Position numbers and translations under genes: made by a program. Positions 24,301-34,057 of a stretch of DNA of 64,000 bases are shown one piece after another. Source of the DNA: Macrostomum hystrix (lineage: Eukaryota > Platyhelminthes > Macrostomidae); NCBI GenBank assembly GCA_950097015.1, contig CATNEN010000002.1, positions 6,155,501 through 6,219,500 on the forward strand. The letters are read 5' to 3'. Each line of letters begins with the position of its first letter. The first letter of the stretch is position 1. The notes beneath the pieces are model-generated. The model made no database searches, was not told the origin of the DNA, and saw only the letters and a list, made by a program, of their open reading frames with translations.

Positions 24301-26060
24301 GCTCAGCCGAACTTCATCCAGGGGCTTCATGAGGACTCCCAGGGTCACTTGGGCGTACAGGTTCACAAACAGACGCAGCCTAGATTCATCAGCGGCGCCG
24401 AATGCTTTGAAGGCTCGCTGCACCAGCTGGCAGATGAAGGCCAGGAGGGACTCGTCACGGCTGGCCATGCGGACTAGATCTGTGCGGCTTAGCGGCGAGC
24501 CCTGATTGGCTAGCGGCTTCAGCCAATGCCAGCGCCGATTGTGCGCGGTGAAGTCAAACAGTTGCAGGAATCTGTGCGGCGAGATAGGGGTTTTACCATA
24601 GAGTATTGAAGAAAAACACAAAAATGAAGAAAGTGTTTCATTAATAAAGTGCACACCTAATGATCTAAGAATATCAGATAACAATCTCTAAGTTTAAGGT
24701 CTAAGCAATGAGTCATTACCTTCACACTTATTTATTTGTGCTGTAAGTCGTAATTCTTAGTTTTAATTCTTATATCTATATTCAGGAGCGCTTACTTTTA
24801 TAATCATAATTATATTAACTGATTACACCTGACCTAACAGATGTGCAGTCGACAGCACAGCCGCAGATATTGCGCGGCGCATCTGAATGCTGCTTACGGC
24901 TGTTCAGTCCATGGACTGGGGGACACCTAAATTTTAACGACTAAAATTTATCCAACGGAGTTAAGAATCGAACCCCCGACCTTCTGTGCGGTGATTCTGA
25001 ACCCATGCTTACTTTGGAAACAAGTTAGTGGCGTGATAGGGCAGCACAGCCTGCAGCATGGCCTCCATATTGTACAGGTGAGTCTGGAATCGATAAACAA
25101 GCCACTCCAACGCATCCAATGTGATGCCTAGCAACAGGTGCTGGGACACGCGCAGGTAAAAGTGCTCAATAATCTGGTCCAGGGCGGCTTTCTGATCCGG
25201 CGTCTGCATCGACGGCTCGAAATTGATTCGCTCCTCGGAGAAGAAGCAGTCTCGAAACTCTTGGAGACTCGGGTCCACGTTTAGCAGGTGTAGGAAGGCC
25301 TTCTGGGCTGCGGAGTTTTATTGCAGGATTGTAGGGGACATTGTGCAGTAGCATGCTAACATAGGCCAACACTTATTGTAGATTTGAACAACACGCATTT
25401 GAAAGCCACTAATAATTAAACGGATTAACTAAGGAAACTACGGGATAACATTGGAAACTGAGGGGATAACTTTAGAAACTGTGGGGATAACTTTAGAAAC
25501 TGAGGGGATAACTTTAGAAACTGAGGGGATAACTTTAGAAACTGAGGGGATAACTTTGGAAACTGAGGGGATAACTTTAGAAACTGAGGGGATAACTTTG
25601 GAAACTGAGGGGGATATCTTGGGAAACTGAGGGGGTTAATTTTGGAAACTGAGGGGATAACTTTAGAAACTGAGGGGATAACTTTAGAAACTGAGGGGAT
25701 AACTTTAGAAACTGAGGGGGATAACTTTGAAATTTATCTGAAAAATGAGGGGATACTTTACTCAGTCTAGAAACTACGGGAAACAATGAAAATTAAAGGA
25801 TAATGTAGAATTCAAGGAAATTATTTATAAATTAAAGGTATAGCTAATCGATCTAAAAAGTAAGATTACTTTGCAGATAGTCCATGACAACAAAGAAAAG
25901 AAACAATAGTCTCACCTCTTTCTAGGTGTGCTGCCGCATCAATTTTATTTAATTCTATGGCGGAATGGATTAACGATTTGCGTCTGCGATAATCTGCGGC
26001 GCCAGTTTGACCCTCGGGAACTCGCAGCTTGTTGAGCTGCGTTGCCAACAGAGAAGTCAT
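15359..26060 (-). CDS. HEATR1: HEATR1 / UTP10, small-subunit processome HEAT protein, twelve exons
   Basis: Exons in transcription order: 26060-25916, 25307-25013, 24571-24145, 23041-22571, 21660-21151, 21003-20795, 20503-20342, 20186-19740, 19079-18035, 17922-17490, 16748-16246, 15991-15359. The total is 5280 nt and all phases agree, giving 1759 aa. HEATR1 is the nucleolar UTP10 of the t-UTP subcomplex, needed for pre-18S rRNA processing and rDNA transcription. The N terminus (MTSLLATQLNKL), LEWLVYRFQTHLYN and LPYHATNLF match the family closely, as does the C terminus (PALAELAEDDSEEVE). Acidic tracts occur near 1440. The protein is about 385 residues shorter than human; the gap falls between exons 4 and 5. 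An acceptor (TTTTTCAG) ends at 26086, 25 nt before ATG. Nearly every intron carries a different minisatellite. Confidence 0.93.
16035..16205. repeat. About 30-bp tandem repeat, HEATR1 intron
   Basis: Roughly six degenerate copies of CAATGAGAATAGAATATCCC plus ATTCCTAA in the 254-bp intron 15992-16245. Confidence 0.85.
16905..17185. repeat. 22-bp minisatellite, HEATR1 intron
   Basis: Tandem copies of CTAACAGGTGAAGGCCGTAT plus CT. Each unit contains CAGGTGAAG, which resembles a splice donor, but on the strand opposite to HEATR1. Confidence 0.85.
17215..17440 (-). repeat. SINE family 2 copy, HEATR1 intron
   Basis: Read on the minus strand, the head GCAGAGCGGTTAACTCGTTA is a tRNA-like A box. A B box-like GAGCTCGATTCC follows, then a body with GTGCAATTTACGCCC. 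It is collinear with the RPA1 intron 1 copy at 1395-1612. Confidence 0.7.
19230..19712. repeat. 30-bp minisatellite, HEATR1 intron
   Basis: Sixteen or so units of AACTGATGGGAACAGCTGAA + GCCCTGAAGG with a 60-bp alternation between two variants. Open frames on both strands are products of the 30-bp period. Confidence 0.9.
20545..20757. repeat. 19-bp minisatellite, HEATR1 intron
   Basis: Tandem GTGAGGGAGGGTCAGACAG units within intron 20504-20794. Confidence 0.9.
21689..22507. mobile_element. hAT-like MITE with internal minisatellite (copy 1)
   Basis: The left end TAGGGATCAGCAAACTCCGG and right end AGTTTGCCGAACCCTG form imperfect terminal inverted repeats of the CAGGG..GGCAAACT type known from hAT elements. 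The subterminal GGCCCG-rich segments also match a second copy at 26617-27006. The interior (21780-22455) is a 16-bp CATCTCTCCCGTGTCT array. The element fills HEATR1 intron 4 (21661-22570). Confidence 0.6.
23215..24012. repeat. 36-bp minisatellite, HEATR1 intron 3
   Basis: About 22 units of GGATTATCTAGGAACTGGTA + GATGATCACCGACTTG. On the minus (gene) strand the unit encodes a stop-free 12-residue repeat (core FLDNPKSVII) that stays open for 285 codons. Exons on either side join in phase without it, so it is treated as intronic. Confidence 0.85.
24825..25003 (-). repeat. SINE family 1 copy beside HEATR1 exon 2
   Basis: The body (reverse complement of the CAGCTGTACGCAGCCTTCAG-type tail) is at 24828-24930. 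The B box-bearing head remnant (AGAATCGAACCCCCGACCTT) is at 24964-24983. It ends only about 10-30 bp from the 5' splice site at 25012. Confidence 0.7.
25425..25762. repeat. 21-bp minisatellite, HEATR1 intron 1
   Basis: Tandem AAACTGAGGGGATAACTTTA+G units within intron 25308-25915. Confidence 0.9.
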
Positions 26061-27352
26061 GCTGCTGCTGCTGCCAAAACTATGGCTGAAAAATAAGTTA
26101 GTTAAAAAAATAATAATAAAAAAGGGTGAGTGCTGAGATAGACAGATATGACACCTATAGTTGAGGACAGAGACGCCTACCTATTTCAAAGCTTGTTGAG
26201 CTGGAGCACTGGGGAGTTCAGTGTCTTTCTAAAAAACACAATTTTTCCGGGACTGAGATTCGAGCTCTAGACCTCTACGTCATAATTCTCTATAATCAAT
26301 GAGCGAAAATAATACAGAAAGAACAAATCCTGAGCTCAGTCTGCTGGATAGAAATTTCTCTTAGCGATTGTTGAATAATGTATTAACACATCTGGGCAGG
26401 CACGTCTAGTGTCAAGCAATCAAGCAATACCTCGTATTGCACAACGCTAAGTAAGCAGAATCGGAATTAAGCAACAGGAATGTGTAGCCAGTTGGATAGA
26501 ATCTACCAACTCACTAGACTTGAACTACTCGATTTTTTAAATTCGCTTATTTTCTACTATTTTACAATACTACTTACAATAGTAATCGCTTGCATTATTA
26601 GTACACTGCCACTAGTGCAGGGGTGGGAAAACTAATTTGTTAGCGGGCCGAAGGGAATCCAATAAACGACAGTGGGCCGTATTGACTGTAAAAATGAGAT
26701 AGGGGAGAGTTAAGACAAAGAAGAGATAACAGGGGAGACGAGACCGAGGAGAGATGAGACACGGGAGAGATGGAACAAAGTATAGATCAGACTGAGGAGA
26801 GATGAGACACAGGAGAGACGAGACACAGGAGAGATGAGACACAGGAGAGATGAGACAGGGGAGAGGAGACTGGGGAGTGATAAGATATGGGAGTGATGAG
26901 ACAGCGGAGTCATGATACTGTAGGTGTCGGAAGGGGTAAAGGGCCGGATTTGTGAACTTCGAGGGCCGCATCTGGCTCGCGGGCCGGAGTTTGCTGACTC
27001 ATGGATTAGCGGATAGTCAGCGATGATTCATTAACTATTGAGACAAAGTTACCAAACTAATTCTTTTAATAGATTGCCTTTGATTATTATACCAGCTAGA
27101 CTATTACAAAAGGAATCTGCACACACTAACTTGTCTACTCATAGTAAGCAAAAATATTTTTTTAGAAATAAGTACAATACAATTTACAGACCACAAAATA
27201 TTTGTGAAATGTTTGTGTGTAATAATTGTGTCAAGGTTTCTAAGAAAGCACACCTAAACACGATTTACCGGATTCACGCACTTTATAGAACACAGGTGAA
27301 ACGCTTGGGCTGAAGGCATTATATGAAAAAAAGTTAAATTTACAACTATTTA
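26061..27352. other. HEATR1 upstream region and RNF139 3' flank
   Basis: Contains the likely HEATR1 5' acceptor at 26086, a SINE family 1 fragment in minus orientation at about 26195-26290 (with GTGTCTTTCTAAAAAACACA and a degraded head), and the second hAT-like MITE at 26617-27006. The 27007-27352 interval is AT-rich. TTTATT at 27349-27354 reads AATAAA on the minus strand and overlaps the RNF139 stop codon. No further gene is seen. Confidence 0.55.
26617..27006. mobile_element. hAT-like MITE with internal minisatellite (copy 2)
   Basis: It begins CAGGGGTGGGAAAACTAATT and ends GGCCGGAGTTTGCTGACTC. Both subterminal regions match copy 1 in opposite orientation (CTAATTTGTTAGCGGGCC and GGGCCGCATCTGG). 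The interior (26695-26900) is the same 16-bp GAGACACAGGAGAGAT array. Target-site duplications are not clean. Confidence 0.6.
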
Positions 27353-30300
27353 TTAGGCAAACATTGTCTGATGGCACATTGGACAGTCCATGCTGACTGT
27401 TATCCAGCGACGAATGCAGGCAGAGTGGAACACGTGCCGACAGGGCGTGACGCGGCAGTCCCGATGAAGCAGATCGCTGTAGCAGATGGCGCACACGTCG
27501 CGCATAGCAACTAACAGTTCCTCGCTAGCCGGGGCCAAACTGTTTACTCTGGCCATGGAGAGCCAGCGATTCCGCAGGACCTTCGATGTGAGAGACATTA
27601 GCCAGGCGTTTGTGAGCCGCCGCAAACTGTTTCACAAGTCACTCCTCATTGGTCAGGATAGGATTGGTTAGGATACTCTATCCCAATTGGTTAGTCGGGT
27701 GTGATTTTCTATTCTGATTGGTCAGTCGGGAGTGATGCTTGATTTTGATTGGATAGTGATGTGGGATACTTAATCCTGATTGTTCAGTCGGATGTGATAC
27801 TTGGTTAGTCAATCTGATACTCTTTCGATTGGTCAGTCGGGTGTGATACTCTTTCCTTATTGGTCAATCGGGTGTGATAATAAACCTGATTGGTCAAAAT
27901 CTCAGAAGAGAACCTGATTGGTCAGTTAAGTATTGCTCTCTTCTGATTGGTCAGGAAAGTATTGCTCTCTTCTGATTGGTCAGTCAAGTATTAATAATCA
28001 AGAATTGGTTCATCAATACCGGAAAACCCCAAACCAACCTGAAGGCCGCTAACAGCCTGCTGCCAGATGTTGAAGTAGGCGTGAATGAGCAGCATGATAC
28101 CTCGAATGATGCCGCCAGACTCGAAAATAAAAATATAGCCACCGTTGAAGAATAGAAAGATGCCGAACACAAACTCCACAACGCTGCTAGCGCCGCGAAT
28201 ATAATAGAGGGTTTCGTCCAGATCTTCAAATGTACCCTGTCGCCAGGCCTCCAGCATTGATGCGGCATAGAGCATCAAGGTAAAAAAGACCTTGAATAGG
28301 ACCTCAACGGAGAAGGCTGTGACAGCCAGTATCCATGCGCCTGGCTCATAGCTTGTCCACAGCACATAAAGGAAGGCCATTGGGCTGAGCAGTAGGAACA
28401 CGCACAGGCTAAGCACTCGCAGGTGAATGCCAAGAGGGACGCCGCCTGGGGCTGAAGCTACGCGTTGCATCACCTGAGATTGGGCAAATCATTAGGAATA
28501 TTTGCACCTGAACCACTAATCGATTGACACTTCAGACAGATTTTGAAGATTTTGCCCAACATTTTGTTGAGCATCTTTTGAAACAAGAATCAAGTCGCCA
28601 GCTCTGCAGACCGTTCTAACCGAAGATCAGTTTTTCCCATAAGCGCTAGTGCTTTTTCATACACCCCTATACACATATTAGCACTGCGCCACAGTGCGGC
28701 CTTTCCAGACCTTGAAAATTTATCTGCATGTCACCCAAATGTGCCTGCATCATCTCCGTCTTCGGCGGTCGCCTACCTTTATCTAGACGGAGCTGCTGGA
28801 CCTTCAAGAAGCTACAACTGGTGGAAATAGGCCTCTATGGACACCCTGACGCGAATTTCTCCAATTTCACTGATCAAGCCTAACTATTAGGCGAAGCTCA
28901 ACCACAGGACACCCTCGACTAGTCTGTCAACCAATCAGTCACCACCAAACGCTTTTAGCATTTAGACGCAACCAAAAAAACTTCAGGGTGGGGGAAATCC
29001 CTCCCACATGGGATAAAAACGGCTTGTTAGTTCTACTAATAATGATTATAGTAAATTTCAAAAAAGGAAAGGGTATTCCAGAAGGTTCAGAAAGCCCACC
29101 TGCTGACACATGCTGTGTACAAAGTGCAGCAGCGCAGAAATCATGAGGCAAAGGTTGCGATACAGTCGGCCGATTCTCTCGTCAGATGGCAGGCCGGTGA
29201 TGCCAGCCTGAAGGGCCAGCAAGAAAAACAGCATAGCGGACACAGTGCCGTATTGGAGCTCAATGTGATCGTGCAGGCTGATAAATCTTGCGAAGCAGAG
29301 CACAATGAACTGGGATAGCCAGCTAATGACCGAGGTCATACCCAGCAGGGAGAGAAGATTCTCGGAGCCGCGGCCCAGCGTGGCAGTTTGGAGTATACTC
29401 AGAAATCCTGACGAAGATGACGACGAAGCTGAGCCTGCGCCCACTGACTGGCTGTCAGCGGATGCGGCAGTGGGTAGCAACAGCATAGAAACCAGATAGT
29501 AAATGGCTTTGATTGACCAGAAAACACGCAGCAGCAGAGGCACCCGCAGCCTGTCCCAGTGCTCCTCGATGACGTTCTGTTTGAGGAAGAGACTCAAAAG
29601 CATGTAGCCTTATTTTAAAATTTCGACAGAAGCTAGGAAATGACTTCATAGGATCTATTTGATTCCTAATATCCTACATTAGTGTTATTCGATTAGGCTA
29701 ACAAATAACTACCGACCTTCTGATTAGATACTCATTTTTTACTATCGCCTAAATTTGTATATCGGCGGTGACTTTCTTCTGACTAGCTAATCAGTCATCA
29801 CACCTGATTGGTCAGTCAGTTACGACACTCCCTTCTGATTGGTCAGTAATTTGTGTCACTCCCTTCTGATTGGTCGGTCAGTTGTGCCGCTCTCTTCTGT
29901 GGTTAGTCGCTCGTGACAGCCCCTTCTAATTGCTCAGTCATTTGTGTCACCCCATTTTGATTTTTCGGTGAGTTGTGACGCTCTCTTTTGATTCGTTGGT
30001 CGTTTGTGACAGTCCCTTTTGATTGGTCAGGTCACTCATTTGTGTCAGTCCGTTCTAATTCGTCTGTCATCTGTGGCGCTTTCTTCTGATTCGTCTGTCA
30101 TCTGTGGCGCTTTCTTCTGATTCGTCTGTCATTTGTGACGCTCTCTTCTGATTCGTCCGTCATTTGTGGCGCTCCTTTCTGATTCGTTAGTCGTTTCGTT
30201 TGTGACAGTCTCTTCTGATTGGTCAGTAGTTTTGACAGCCCACGATTATAATAAAATTTTTGAACCAAGGAGTCCGCAAACTCACCTCGATGCCCTGCGC

Positions 30301-33300
30301 CCTAACCTGCCAGCACAGTTTTCGCACAACTCGCACAGCCGAACGAATGAGATTGTCCGAATTATATAACAGTCTGGCATTTATAAGGCAGGCAGCCGGG
30401 CATATGGAAAGCATTGGACTGCGGATCAGCAGAGCATTTGGCACCCCAGCGCAGCTCAGCACTAGAGGCAGCTGCAGCGAGGCGAACATCAGAACCCGAA
30501 GCCACCTTTGAACCCAGTTGCTGGCTGTGTCCGTTAGCAAGCAGCGCGATAACAGCAGAGAGGTCAACAGCTGACTATTGCTGTACAACAGCAGGGCTAA
30601 GGTTCCATTGCGGCTAGAAGATGCAGCGCGGACTAGTTCGCTGCTGCTCCGATAGGAATAGTAGGCCATGAGTACAGACACAAAGCTAGCACAGGAATCA
30701 CGCAGGTATTCTGAGTCAAGCACTGAAGCTAGACCAGCCACAGCTATTACTGTCAACAATGAGAATGAAGAGCAAATTGGGCATTATCTTGCTATTTAAT
30801 TGGACATTGTTGGCTTGGCTTAGATGTTCATCAAGGTTTGAAACTTAAGTTGAGTCAGTCAAAAATAAACATAATTAAGTTAAATTAACTGAATCTTGAA
30901 TGCAGTACAGTTACACAAAATACTTATCAATACCATTGTGCAGCGAATAAAAAAGCAGCTCTAAATTCCTGTTTATGAGGCTATAGTTATATCTTTGTAG
31001 TTGCTTAATTTGATATTTAAAAGATAAGAAACGAAAAAAAATCTTTTTTTGTTTTTTTTTGAATAAACTGTTAGAGAATTAATGAAATTTTTTTCTGTGA
31101 CCATATCTTAGTTAGATACCATAGAACTGTTAGCATTTTTTCTAGTAAAAATGATATAAACATATTTAAATACATTTATTTGGCAGATTATATAATAGCA
31201 ATAACATAACAGTAAAAAATAATATGCATATTTTTGCACATAGTCTAATTTTGCTGGCAAAAAGAAGCAGCTTAAATTATATATTTGCTTTGCTATCTAA
31301 ACAGCTATGTATGCCCAGAAGTATAATTTGATATACTTAATCAATTAAACTGTACTTGTCAATGGAAAATAGCATATTGGTGAATAGAATATTTTGAAAT
31401 TATAATACTTAAAATGTATATATATAGAAGTAGTTCTGTGTAAACATTAAAGACCATAACAAGCATCATGTGCAACCTCCCAAATCTTAGCTGGCCGTGC
31501 GACTTAGTTTTTGCTCTATTTACGACTTAGTTTGCTCTCATTTGCTCTATTTTTCTCTCCCCTTTTTCCTCTTCTTCACGCCTTCCTTTTTTGTCCCTTG
31601 GTCCCCCCTTTGTTTTTTTGCGCTTGGTCAATTGCTTTTTGCGACTTACCTTGCTTGGCCCTCGTTTCACCCCACCGGTTCGGCCGGGTCAGCCCGGTTT
31701 TGCGCATGTATGTGCATATGTATGATAATAAGACTCTAACAAGACCATTGTAGATTAAAATGGATTGCAACTCAAAATTTATATAGGGTCTCAAGAAAGA
31801 TAACATTAGTTAAGATATTAACAAAATGTTCTTGATCTGCAATCTGTACTTAAAAACCCAAAGGAGCCAAGCTACAATAACTTTTGGTGATGCCTTATAG
31901 ATGTATAAATTGTCTTAAAGTTATTTTTTTGACAAGGATTAAATAACTTAAATAGCTGAATATAGCTGTAAGAATTCTTACAATAATTAAAATTAATGGA
32001 TAATTTGAATATTATGTGACCAATTGGGTTGTTAAGATTATTCAATGAAGATAATAAGAAGACTTTAGGCAGTAAGGCAGTCTTACTATAAAGAGTAACA
32101 ACTATTTTAATAGAAATTAATTTTTCACTTTATCTAACTCTTTAAGCAATGTATAATAAAATTTTTATTATATTTATAGATTTATTGAAATTATTTATAT
32201 TGCTGTATGATTTGGCTTATTGCAATAATTAACAATCTAGGTAAAATAAACTAGATCTCAGTTTTGACATGAACTATTTTAAATTCTGATTTTAAGCATT
32301 TTAGCATACAAGTTTATTTATACCCTTATGTGAAAACAATCAACATGTGGCTATTATCATACTCACCAAGTTATAGCATGTACTAGTTGGATTCCCGAAT
32401 CCTTCCATCTGCTATAACAAAGTACGCAATATTCATATATTCATTTATATTAAGTCTGCTCCAATTCTCATTTGCTATGTTTGAACCATAGACATCTCCA
32501 AGCTTCCACTGTACTCTATAACTCATATTATCAATAAAGCAAGCACAGGGCTTTGCCCCAAAGAGAAACTTTCTACCTTACCACAGCAGCATATCCATTT
32601 ATTGTCACTGCCTGACACTACTAATGGTACTACGAAAAGTTTAATACTAGTCAAGATGAAATATTGAAAATCAGACTTCAAAATACTTTTTATCAAATAA
32701 GAGTTCTGTATCTTTCTCTTCAACTTTAGTAGTCATTTGTTCATTGTTGTCTGTTGCATAATTGCAAATTTAGACTAAGGATAAAAACTGCATTGTTATG
32801 CCAAAGCATTACAATGCAACTTAAAATGAGGATGCAATGGCAACTTTATTACATTAAACTGAAAATATAATATCAAGCTAATTATATGTGGGATTTAATG
32901 TATTTTGTTCAACAGAACAATGCCTTGAAGTTAGTGGCTTTTATTGAATAGTAGTATCAACCTACTGACAGTCCAAGAATATTATATTCAATCTAACCTT
33001 GAATAAAACATTAATTTTGATGCTAAAACATTACATGCAATCTAGCATTTAATGCAACATCCAATTTTAAATAAAATTGGAGTCAGACACTAGTGAAATA
33101 GGTTTTTATGATGAGACTTTTACAAACATGACAAACATAAACATTGAAAGTATTTTCATCTGAAAAAAAAATATTCTAAGTCTATATAAAATAATGTGGC
33201 ATATATAGGCAAATTTAATTTTTGTAATGATAAAATGTAATAACCATATATAATAATATCCAGCTACTCATATGTGAAGGACTAAGACTGCCACAGCTAA

Positions 33301-34057
33301 GGTGGGGATCAGTGAGAAATAACTTGCTTTTCTATTTGAAAGCTTAGGTGGGTAGATGTGAGGTTAATAGCAGCTAGGGATTTATTGGCACTTAGGCAAT
33401 TCCTTTTTAAATCTAAAGCTAAAGCTAAAAATTAGTTTTTTCTGATTTTTAGACCTACTTTAAATGGGCAACAAAAAAAACTATTGTCAGCAATGCACTT
33501 TGTATTCCAATTAAGAAAGAGAGTTATGTGGTGACTTTCTTTTATATGTGAAGCTAGTCAGAGATTTCATGGTATGCACTGGTCTTAGTCATGTGCATAA
33601 TCAGAATATTCTAGTTGAATATTTGATAAAACCTTTTAGCAAGATGATTGTATAAAAATGTATTAAAATTTAATTATAAATAATATAAAGTTCTCTATTA
33701 AAAATATTGCTTACCTGTTGACTTTATTATAAAACTGATCAAGGGAATGATAATAACTAAAAATATAAGTAAAGACTGTGGGGGACAGTCATCAATGTTA
33801 ACTGTACTTTCAAAAAATCTATCAAACAATGAAAGTGTCTCCTTGCCAATGTCTTTAAGCAAACAAAGCTTATACTGTTCTTTATTCAATTTAGTTCCAT
33901 TAACAGATAGCCTATCAACTGATTCAACTGCTTCTACATGTTGTGTCCTAATAATTGAAGGAAGCTCAGTATTAAGAGTGTTATCAATTATAAAAAGAAA
34001 TGGCAAACGCAGCAAAATGTCTATGGTAGTGGGGGGAATTATTTGAAGCAAATTCAT
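27353..34057 (-). CDS. RNF139: RNF139/TRC8-like multi-pass RING-H2 E3 ubiquitin ligase, five exons
   Basis: Exons in transcription order: 34057-33715, 30749-30286, 29576-29100, 28473-28039, 27580-27353; phases agree, giving 648 aa (human 664). The family are ER membrane E3 ligases in sterol-linked degradation and ERAD. Many hydrophobic helices precede a RING-H2: C603, C606, C620, H622, H625, C628, C639, C642. The N terminus (RLPFLFIID) and the pre-RING segment (HAYFNIW, INSL-like NSLAPASEE) align with vertebrate RNF139 at the same spacing. It ends four to six residues after the RING, lacking the long acidic tail of human RNF139. An acceptor (TACTCTCAG) ends at 34074, 16 nt before ATG. The first intron is about 3 kb and AT-rich. 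Confidence 0.93.
27650..27990. repeat. Degenerate about 30-bp repeat (CTGATTGGTCAGT), RNF139 last intron
   Basis: Repeated CTGATTGGTCAGTCGGGTGT and GATACTC spacing. The same core unit forms a second array at 29770-30240 in another intron of the same gene. Confidence 0.8.
28535..28934 (-). repeat. About 400-bp dispersed repeat, copy in RNF139 intron
   Basis: The reverse complement of this stretch matches 48249-48665 closely over its whole length. Shared landmarks include GATTGGTTGACAGACTAGTC, GAAATTGGAGAAATTCGCGT and GGTCTGGAAAGGCCGCACTG. No coding content or tRNA boxes were identified. Confidence 0.8.
29770..30240. repeat. Degenerate about 30-bp repeat (TTCTGATTGGTCAGT), RNF139 intron
   Basis: The same unit type as 27650-27990, with GATTCGTCTGTCAT variants at 30057-30170. 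It fills the intron at 29577-30285. Confidence 0.8.
30750..33714. other. AT-rich first intron of RNF139
   Basis: A 2.97-kb intron. A pyrimidine-rich, higher-GC island at about 31485-31735 stands out from its surroundings (CTCTCCCCTTTTTCC and CCACCGGTTCGGCCGGG). It may be an insertion. No exon, RNA gene or SINE head could be supported elsewhere. Confidence 0.5.

Noticed and set aside
31497-31753. 80-residue hydrophobic open frames
   Set aside because: Pyrimidine-rich low complexity inside the RNF139 first intron, with no start context or homology.
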